Source: DASPKS01 sp035628035 (GTDB taxonomy: Bacteria; Bacteroidota; Rhodothermia; Rhodothermales; Rubricoccaceae). From it: a stretch of DNA of 21,908 nucleotides. Below the pieces are notes generated by a model that saw only the letters and a list, made by a program, of their open reading frames with translations, was not told the DNA's origin and did not search any database. The stretch covers positions 1 to 21,908 of the forward strand of contig DASPKS010000119.1 of the NCBI GenBank assembly GCA_035628035.1, read 5' to 3'. Below, piece after piece: positions 16,191-21,908 of the stretch; the first letter of the stretch is position 1; the number at the start of each line of letters is the position of its first letter. The position numbers and the translations under genes were made by a program.

Positions 16191-17138
16191 GTGCCAGCTC
16201 GTCCGCTCGTCCGTCCCCGCCCGCTCGGGCCCTCCGGCCGCGTGGCCGTGGCGGCGCCCGCAAGCGCGGCCGATCCGGCGCTGGCCGAGGCGGGGCTCGC
16301 GGCCCTCCGCGCGCGTGGCCTCCGCGTCGAGGCCCCGGTGCTCGACCCCGTGGGCTACCTCGCCGCGCCCGACGAGGCGCGCGTAGCCGCCCTCAACGCG
16401 CTCCTCGCCCGCGACGACCTCGACGCGATCCTCTGCCTCCGCGGCGGCTACGGCCTCCTCCGCATCCTCGACCGGATCGGCTACGCCGCCGCCCGGCAGC
16501 GCCCCAAGCTCGTCGTCGGCTACTCCGATGTGACCGCGCTCCACCTCGCGCTCTACGCGAAGGCCGGGCTGCCCGGCCTCGCCGGCCCGATGGTCGCCCC
16601 CGACTGGCCGCGCCTCGACCCCGAGACGGAAGCGCTGTTCTGGGCGCTCGCCGGCGGCGCGGCGCCCGTCGAGATCGTCGGCCCAGGCGGGGAGGCGCTC
16701 GTCGGGATGCGAGACGGGGAGGTAGAAGGCGTCCTCCTCGGCGGCAACCTCGCCCTCACCGGCGCGCTCCTGGGCACGCCCTACCTCCCCGACCTCACCG
16801 GCGCCATCCTCTTCGTGGAGGACATCGGCGAGGCGCCCTACCGGATCGACGGGCTGCTGGCGCGGCTCCGCCTGGCGGGTCACCTCGAAAAGCTCGGGGG
16901 GCTCGTCTTCGGGGCCTTCACCGAGTGCGAACCGCCGCCGGGCCGCCCCACCCTTGCCCTCGACGAGGTCCTCGAGCACTACGCGCAGTATGTGCCCGGC
17001 CCCGTCGCGCGTGGGCTGATCTATGGGCACTTCCCGCGTAAGAGCACCCTGCCCGTTGGCGTGCGCGCCCGGCTCGCCGTGTCCGGCGCGAACGCCACGC
17101 TGACCGTACTCGAACCGGTCGTAGAACCCCTCGCCTAG
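16191..17138 (+). CDS. LD-carboxypeptidase (peptidase family S66)
   Basis: A 315-residue cytoplasmic serine peptidase that removes the terminal D-alanine from murein tetrapeptides during cell-wall recycling. The catalytic triad is visible: S112 in VVGYSDVTAL (108-117), E210 in ILFVEDIGE (206-214), and H280 in GLIYGHFPRK (275-284); the spacing is that of LdcA. Further family segments are LCLRGGYGLLRILDRI (81-96) with the conserved RGGYG, and VLLGGNLALTGALLGTPYLP (181-200). A GTG at 16191 is taken as start because it gives the normal length and no ATG lies between it and the domain. An in-frame reading continues far upstream but is noncoding, opposite the lipoprotein. It is the first gene of a rightward string with purN (9 bp gap) and purH. 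Confidence 0.9.
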   Translation: MPARPLVRPRPLGPSGRVAVAAPASAADPALAEAGLAALRARGLRVEAPVLDPVGYLAAPDEARVAALNALLARDDLDAILCLRGGYGLLRILDRIGYAAARQRPKLVVGYSDVTALHLALYAKAGLPGLAGPMVAPDWPRLDPETEALFWALAGGAAPVEIVGPGGEALVGMRDGEVEGVLLGGNLALTGALLGTPYLPDLTGAILFVEDIGEAPYRIDGLLARLRLAGHLEKLGGLVFGAFTECEPPPGRPTLALDEVLEHYAQYVPGPVARGLIYGHFPRKSTLPVGVRARLAVSGANATLTVLEPVVEPLA

Positions 17139-17147
17139 CTCCCTCCC

Positions 17148-17819
17148 ATGCGCCTCGCGGTCTTCGCCTCCGGCGGCGGCTCCAACTTCCAGGCCCTCCT
17201 CGACGCGGTGGACGAGGGGTGGCTCAACGCCGAGCCCGTGCTCCTCGTAACCGACCGCGAAGGGACGGGCGCCGCTGCCCGCGCCGAGGCGCGCGAGATC
17301 CCCATCGCCGTCCTGCCCCCGGCACAGTTCGCCTCCGAAGACGCCTTCGCCGAGGCGCTGCTCCGGGCGCTAGAGGAGCGCGGGGTGGAGTTCATCGCGC
17401 TCGCGGGGTACCTCAAGAAAATCCCGGCCGCCATCGTGCGGGCCTACAAGCACCGGATGCTGAACATCCACCCGGCGCTGCTGCCGGCCTTCGGCGGGGC
17501 GGGCCTCTACGGCCTCCGCGTCCATCAGGCCGTGCTCGACTACGGCTGCCGCGTCTCCGGCGCGACGGTCCACCTCGTCGACGACGAGTACGACTCCGGC
17601 CCCGTCGTCCTCCAAGAGGTCGTCCCCGTGCTGGCCGACGACACGCCCGAGACGCTCGCCGCGCGCGTGCTGGAGCTCGAGCACCGGCTCTACCCCGAGG
17701 CGCTCCAGTTCTTCGCGGAAGGCCGCGTCACCGTCGAGGGCCGGCGCGTCCGCATCCTCGGCGACGAAGAGAACGGCGAGCCTGCCGACGCCCCACACCC
17801 CCAGGCCCTCAACGAATAG
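17148..17819 (+). CDS. purN: Phosphoribosylglycinamide formyltransferase PurN
   Basis: A 223-residue enzyme transferring a formyl group from 10-formyltetrahydrofolate to GAR, the third step of purine synthesis. The phosphate-binding loop FASGGGSNFQALLD (6-19) opens the protein. The catalytic set is N106 and H108 in MLNIHPALLPAF (104-115) and D146 in VHLVDDEYDSGPVV (141-154). The segment IALAGYLKKIP (83-93) contributes to the folate pocket. The last 15 or so residues are acidic, Pro/Ala-rich and probably an unstructured tail longer than in E. coli. The ATG at 17148 is clear. The stop is 5 bp before the purH start, so purN and purH are one operon, sensible since they are formyl-transfer steps of the same pathway. 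Confidence 0.97.
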   Translation: MRLAVFASGGGSNFQALLDAVDEGWLNAEPVLLVTDREGTGAAARAEAREIPIAVLPPAQFASEDAFAEALLRALEERGVEFIALAGYLKKIPAAIVRAYKHRMLNIHPALLPAFGGAGLYGLRVHQAVLDYGCRVSGATVHLVDDEYDSGPVVLQEVVPVLADDTPETLAARVLELEHRLYPEALQFFAEGRVTVEGRRVRILGDEENGEPADAPHPQALNE

Positions 17820-17824
17820 CCCTC

Positions 17825-19432
17825 GTGATCTCCGCCAAGCCGCTCCCGCCGCCGCCCGACCGCGCCCCCGTTCGCCGTGCGCTCCTCTCCGTCAGCGACA
17901 AGGCCGGGCTGGTCGACTTCGCCCGCCGCCTCGACGCCCTCGGCGTGGAGCTCCTCTCGACGGGCGGGACGGCGAGGACGCTCCGCGAGGCCGGGCTACC
18001 CGTCCGCGATGTGGCGGAGGTGACGGGCTCGCCCGAGATTCTCGACGGCCGCGTCAAGACGCTCCACCCAGCCGTCCACGGCGGCCTCCTCGCGCGGCGC
18101 ACCGACCCCGACGACCTCGCGCAGCTCGAAGCGCACGGCATCGCGCCCATCGACCTCGTCGTCGTCAACCTCTACCCGTTCCAGGAGGCCACGGCCGAGG
18201 AGGGCGTGACCGACGCCGTCGCCCTCGAGAACGTCGACATCGGCGGGCCGACGATGCTCCGCGCCGCCGCCAAGAACTTCTTCTTCGTGGCGGCCGTGGT
18301 CGATCCCGTGGACTACGAGATGGTTGCGGAAGAGCTGGCGGCGAACGACGGCACACTCGGCCTCGCCACGCGGCGGCACCTCGCGCACAAGACGTTCGCC
18401 CACACGGCCACCTACGACGCCGCCGTGACGGCGTACTTCGCCCGCACTGACGGGCAGGCGGTCAGCGAGAGTCCGGGTGTCGAGGCCGTACAGGCGCGCC
18501 TGCGCGAAGAGCCGATGCCGCTCCGCTACGGGGAGAACCCCCACCAAGCGGCCGGCTTCTTCGGCGCGCCCGACCGGTTCTTCCGCGTTCTCCACGGCAA
18601 GGAGCTCTCTTACAACAACCTCCTCGACCTCTCGGCCGCGCTCCGCCTCATCGACGAGTTCGCGGGGGCGCCGCCGACCGTCGCCATCCTCAAGCACACG
18701 AACCCCTGCGGCGTCGGCACGGCGGACTCGCTCGAAGCGGCCTACCGGAAGGCGTTCGCGACGGACACCCAGTCGCCCTTCGGCGGGATCGTCGTCGTGA
18801 ACAAGCCGCTCGACCGCGCCGCCGCCGAGGCCATCGACGCCGTGTTCACGGAGCTCGTGATCGCCCCCTCGTTCGAGGAGGGCGTGCTCGACTTCCTGGA
18901 GCAGAAGAAGAACCGGCGCCTCATCGAGATGACGCGGCCGGCGCGCGAGGACGCGAGCCCCGACGTGCGGAGCGTCGTCGGCGGGCTGCTCGTGCAGGGG
19001 GTCGACCCGGCCCTCCCGCCGCTCGCCGAGAGCCGCGACGCGTGGCAGGTCGTGACCGAGCGCCCGCCCACGGAGGCGGAGTGGGCCGACCTCGACTTCG
19101 CCTGGCGCGTCTGCAAGCACATCAAGAGCAACGCCATCGTGTACGCGCGCGGCGGGGCCACGCTCGGCGTGGGCGCCGGGCAGATGAGCCGGATCGACGC
19201 CTCCGAGATCGCCGTCGCGAAAGGCAAGAAGGAGGGGCTCGACTTCCAGGGGTGCGCCGTCGCTTCCGACGCCTTCTTCCCGTTCCCCGACGGGCTCATC
19301 GCCGCGGCCGAGGCGGGGGCGGCGTGCTGCATTCAGCCCGGCGGCTCCGTGCGCGACGCCGAGGTGGTGGAGGCCGCGAACGCGCGGGGGCTGGCGATGG
19401 TGTTCACCGGCCGCCGCCACTTCCGCCACTGA
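17825..19432 (+). CDS. purH: Bifunctional AICAR formyltransferase/IMP cyclohydrolase PurH
   Basis: A 535-residue enzyme performing the last two steps of IMP synthesis. N-terminal cyclohydrolase domain: LLSVSDKAGLVDFARRL (20-36), LLSTGGTARTLREAGL (43-58), DGRVKTLHPAVHGGLLAR (74-91), VNLYPF (114-119), ENVDIGGPTMLRAAAKN (135-151). Formyltransferase domain: LRYGENPHQ (233-241), AILKHTNPCGVG (287-298) with the catalytic K290-H291 pair, DTQSPFGGIVVVN (314-326), KHIKSNAIVYARGG (431-444), GAGQMSRIDAS (450-460), ASDAFFPFPDG (480-490), GGSVRDAEVV (506-515), MVFTGRRHFRH (525-535). A GTG at 17825 is the only sensible start and adds a short Pro-rich leader. The gene converges on the LVIVD-repeat gene with only 4 bp between. 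Confidence 0.97.
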   Translation: MISAKPLPPPPDRAPVRRALLSVSDKAGLVDFARRLDALGVELLSTGGTARTLREAGLPVRDVAEVTGSPEILDGRVKTLHPAVHGGLLARRTDPDDLAQLEAHGIAPIDLVVVNLYPFQEATAEEGVTDAVALENVDIGGPTMLRAAAKNFFFVAAVVDPVDYEMVAEELAANDGTLGLATRRHLAHKTFAHTATYDAAVTAYFARTDGQAVSESPGVEAVQARLREEPMPLRYGENPHQAAGFFGAPDRFFRVLHGKELSYNNLLDLSAALRLIDEFAGAPPTVAILKHTNPCGVGTADSLEAAYRKAFATDTQSPFGGIVVVNKPLDRAAAEAIDAVFTELVIAPSFEEGVLDFLEQKKNRRLIEMTRPAREDASPDVRSVVGGLLVQGVDPALPPLAESRDAWQVVTERPPTEAEWADLDFAWRVCKHIKSNAIVYARGGATLGVGAGQMSRIDASEIAVAKGKKEGLDFQGCAVASDAFFPFPDGLIAAAEAGAACCIQPGGSVRDAEVVEAANARGLAMVFTGRRHFRH

Positions 19433-19436
19433 GCCC

Positions 19437-21602
19437 TCAGCGGAGCACGGTAAGCGCGCGGGTGAGGGCTGCCCCCCCGGCCTCGGCGCGGACGAAGTAC
19501 ACCCCCGGGGAGAGGGCCGAGGCGTCGAAGGCCACCTCGTGGCGGCCCGCCGCGCGCTCGCCCGAGAGGAGCGCGGCGACCTCCCGCCCGAGCCCGTCGT
19601 ACACCCCCACGCGGACCGCGCTCGCATAGGGAATCGAGAGTGACAGCGTCGTGGCCCCACGCGTAGGATTCGGCGCGACGACGAGGGCGTGTGTCTCTCC
19701 CGGTAGCGGCTCAGTAGCGACAGGGCCTGCGAGGTCGAACACGTCGTACCCCAACGTCTCGTAGACCGCGACGAGGCGGAGGCTGTCGGCTGCGAGCAGG
19801 ACGGGCGGGGCGCGGAGCGGAAGCGTGAAGGTGAGCGCGGGTGCCGCGGGGTCGCGCACGTCGAACCCGTAGAGGGTGCTCCCCCCCGCCCCATAGAGGT
19901 GGTCCCCCATCCACGCGAGGTGGCGCACCCCGCCGTCCACATCCAGCGCGCCGACGACCCGTACGTCGGACGGGTCGCTCAGGTCGAGTACCATCAGGCT
20001 GTCCCACCTCGCGAGGAAGGCGTAGGCCCCCCGAAACTCAGCGTCGTAGACGGCCGAGCCGAAACGCCACGTGACCCGGTCCGTCTCGCGGATGTCGTAG
20101 GGGTCGCTTACGTCGAGCACATGGGAAATAGGTCCCGCCCCTGCGAGGGCTAGGCCGCCCGAGGCAAAGGTCAAGTGCCCGGGGAAGTAGGCCGGCCCGA
20201 AGGTATCCGCAAGGCGTGGGTTCGTGATGTCCGAAACGTCGACTGTAGTGAGCTGAGGGTAGGCCCCGCTCCGGAAGTCCACGAGGGTGCTCTCGGCGAG
20301 GGCGAGGTTTTCGCCCAAGCACGGTGTGCATGTACCGAGCACGACGGGGCTCGCCGGGTCGGTGATGTCAGCCGTGAGCACGGCGCGGTTGCTAGACGCG
20401 TACGCGATGCCGCCGCGGACGGCGAGGGAATTCCACCGCACCGGTGCGCGTCCGAGGAGCACCGGGCGGTTCTGGTCGTCGAAGGCGAACGTGCGGAGCG
20501 CCTCGCGGCTCAGCAGCCGGAGCCACCCGTCCGCGAACGCGGCAGCGCTGCTGTAGGACGAGAACACGGTGTAGATGGCCCCGTAGTACCCCCCATTCGG
20601 GACGCGCGCCCGCAGGACCGGTGCCGTGGGGTCGGTGAGATCGAACACCTCGATCCCCCCGTCGAGCGCGCCGAGGAGAAAACGCCCCCCGACGATCTCG
20701 CTGTCGTAGCCGTAGTGGTCTCGGCGCTCGGCGAGCGCCTCCATCGCGGTGGGATCGCTCACGTCCACTACCGCCATGTAGTCGCCCGACTGTGCCATAA
20801 GGCGCTCCCCCTCGATGTGGACGTTCACTAAGCTGTGGGGGAAGTACTCGTCTAGATGGAGCTCGCCGATCATCACAGGGGAGGAGGGGGTGGTGACGTC
20901 GTAGGCGAGTACGATGGTGACACTCTCGGGGTGAATGAAGCGGTGCCCTGCTACGTAGACGACGCCATCGGCGTACCCGAGCCCTTGCGCCCCGTTGCTG
21001 TATGGGAACGGCACCGACGCCCGCTGCAAGGGCTGTGTCGGGTCGGTCACGTCGAACACGTACAGCCGGTTGGCAGCCATGAGGTAAAGCAGCGAACCCT
21101 CGACGTGGAGCCCCACGACTTGTCCGGAGACCGAACGGTAGGCCACCGGAACCACATTCGACGGGTCCGACACGTCGAGCACGATCAGTTGCGCAGAGGT
21201 CTCCGTGCCTACGTAGGCGTAGTCACCCTGCGCGACCACATGCATCACCCTCCACCCGGGGAACGCGTCCGTCTCGCGCATCGCTGCGGGGTTCGACACG
21301 TCCACCACATGGAGGCCAGTCCCTCCGTAGGGCAGGCCCGAGACGAAGGCGAGATCGCCGTGTACGTGGATCGGGCCGTGCAGGCTGCCCCAGTCGAGCC
21401 GACCGAGGCGGACGGGATGGTCGGGGTCCGACACGTCGACCGCTTCGAGGAACGCCCCGTTCGAGAACACGGCGAGCCCCCCGTCGACGCCGATCCCGTG
21501 CGTGGCCCCTTCGCTGATCGAGGCGGCGAGGTCTAGCGGAGGGGCCTGCGCGTGGACGAGCGAGGCGGCGAGGACGAGGGTCGCAAGAACGAGCGGACGC
21601 AT
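19437..21602 (-). CDS. Secreted LVIVD-repeat protein with T9SS C-terminal sorting domain
   Basis: A 721-residue exported protein. A signal peptide MRPLVLATLVLAASLVHAQA with likely cleavage near AQA opens it. About a dozen LVIVD-type repeats follow, each ending in a strand-turn of the form VxDVSDPxxP: AVDVSDPDHPVRLG, VVDVSNPAAMRET, VLDVSDPSNVVPV, VFDVTDPTQPLQR, VVDVSDPTAMEAL, VFDLTDPTAPVLR, VLDVSDPYDIRET, VLDLSDPSDVRVVG and others, presumably building one or two beta-propellers. Residues 641-721 are the Por/type IX sorting domain: APNPTRG, then VRVGVYDGLGREVAALLSG, then SPGVYFVRAEAGG and the terminal TRALTVLR. The tail directs passage through the T9SS and surface attachment, and is removed. 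No enzymatic motif is seen; a binding or adhesion role is plausible. It starts at an ATG 11 bp after another T9SS-tailed gene. Confidence 0.9.
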   Translation of the reverse strand: MRPLVLATLVLAASLVHAQAPPLDLAASISEGATHGIGVDGGLAVFSNGAFLEAVDVSDPDHPVRLGRLDWGSLHGPIHVHGDLAFVSGLPYGGTGLHVVDVSNPAAMRETDAFPGWRVMHVVAQGDYAYVGTETSAQLIVLDVSDPSNVVPVAYRSVSGQVVGLHVEGSLLYLMAANRLYVFDVTDPTQPLQRASVPFPYSNGAQGLGYADGVVYVAGHRFIHPESVTIVLAYDVTTPSSPVMIGELHLDEYFPHSLVNVHIEGERLMAQSGDYMAVVDVSDPTAMEALAERRDHYGYDSEIVGGRFLLGALDGGIEVFDLTDPTAPVLRARVPNGGYYGAIYTVFSSYSSAAAFADGWLRLLSREALRTFAFDDQNRPVLLGRAPVRWNSLAVRGGIAYASSNRAVLTADITDPASPVVLGTCTPCLGENLALAESTLVDFRSGAYPQLTTVDVSDITNPRLADTFGPAYFPGHLTFASGGLALAGAGPISHVLDVSDPYDIRETDRVTWRFGSAVYDAEFRGAYAFLARWDSLMVLDLSDPSDVRVVGALDVDGGVRHLAWMGDHLYGAGGSTLYGFDVRDPAAPALTFTLPLRAPPVLLAADSLRLVAVYETLGYDVFDLAGPVATEPLPGETHALVVAPNPTRGATTLSLSIPYASAVRVGVYDGLGREVAALLSGERAAGRHEVAFDASALSPGVYFVRAEAGGAALTRALTVLR
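19595..19619. repeat. 25-bp exact repeat within T9SS sorting domain, copy A
   Basis: Identical to 21772-21796; both encode the AVRVGVYD strand of the sorting domain. A second shared block of 22 bases encodes VYFVRAEA in each tail. Confidence 0.85.
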
Positions 21603-21613
21603 GGCAGGCCCCC

Positions 21614-21908
21614 TCAGCGGAGGACGGTGAGGGCGCGCGTGACGGCGGCGCCCGCCGCCTCGGCGCGGACGAAGTACACGCCCGGCGGGAGGTCCGCTCG
21701 GTCCAGCGCGAACGCGTGCGTGCCCCCTCCGAGGGGGCCGTCGTGGAGGAAGGCCACCCTCCGCCCGAGCGCGTCGTACACCCCCACGCGGACCGCCTGC
21801 GGCGAGACAAGCCCGAGCGAGGCGCGCGCTTCGCCGTTCGACGGGTTCGGGCTCACCGCGAGCGTGAGCGGAGACACCGGTAGCTCGGGCTCGTTGGCCA
21901 CGTTGGCC
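21614..21908 (-). CDS. 3' end of a T9SS-sorted secreted protein (cut by window edge)
   Basis: Only the last 97 codons are present; the reading frame remains open to the window edge, so the start and main domains lie outside. The visible part is a Por/T9SS sorting domain: SPNPSNGEA, then VRVGVYDALGRRVAFLHDG, then PPGVYFVRAEAAG and the terminal TRALTVLR, nearly the same as in the following gene. An in-frame GTG at 21901 could be mistaken for a start but leaves no signal peptide. The stop is 11 bp before the next ATG, so the two sorted proteins are likely co-transcribed. Confidence 0.85.
   Translation of the reverse strand, partial: ANVANEPELPVSPLTLAVSPNPSNGEARASLGLVSPQAVRVGVYDALGRRVAFLHDGPLGGGTHAFALDRADLPPGVYFVRAEAAGAAVTRALTVLR
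21772..21796. repeat. 25-bp exact repeat within T9SS sorting domain, copy B
   Basis: Second copy of the repeat at 19595-19619, in direct orientation in the upstream sorted protein. Confidence 0.85.

Overview
This is a GC-rich bacterial chromosomal segment (roughly 70% G+C by eye), tightly packed, with many ATGA stop/start overlaps and almost no recognisable Shine-Dalgarno sequences. Two proteins at the right end carry a type IX secretion (Por) C-terminal sorting domain, and a bacillithiol deacetylase (BshB1) is present. High GC, T9SS signals, bacillithiol and weak ribosome binding sites together suggest the Rhodothermota/Bacteroidota side of the tree, for example a Rubricoccus- or Rubrivirga-like marine bacterium. 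The taxon is an inference.

Layout. Positions 14-9096 are a leftward gene string. In transcription order it holds a CoA-acylating aldehyde dehydrogenase of the microcompartment type, three tandem paralogous GT-C membrane glycosyltransferases, a soluble TPR histidine kinase and a DUF3883 nuclease-fold protein in visibly AT-richer DNA. A rightward gene (9330-10850) encodes a RecA/KaiC-like pseudo-ATPase with a degenerate GGDEF-like tail. Positions 10857-14422 form a second leftward string: a canonical BMC-H shell protein, a BMC shell protein with altered pore and a C-terminal helical module, a YbbR protein, an EamA transporter and BshB1. A good sigma70-type promoter (14457-14485) lies before the BMC-H gene, with three 10-bp phased direct repeats upstream of it. 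Next come a leftward beta-propeller lipoprotein and a rightward LD-carboxypeptidase-purN-purH operon, separated by a 118-bp divergent region containing three strong hairpins. The right end has a leftward LVIVD-repeat protein with a T9SS sorting tail and the 3' end of another sorted protein.

How it fits together. The most interesting part is a sparse, split bacterial microcompartment (BMC) locus: two hexameric shell proteins, plus, across one unrelated-looking gene, an aldehyde dehydrogenase whose C-terminus carries two candidate encapsulation helices. No pentamer vertex protein, trimer shell protein, phosphotransacylase, alcohol dehydrogenase or signature enzyme is in the window. They must lie elsewhere, or this is a reduced or novel compartment type. 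The dehydrogenase is translationally coupled to a glycosyltransferase and the shell genes run into a bacillithiol gene; neither pairing is part of the classical BMC loci known to me. The purine genes, YbbR protein and LD-carboxypeptidase are ordinary housekeeping functions.
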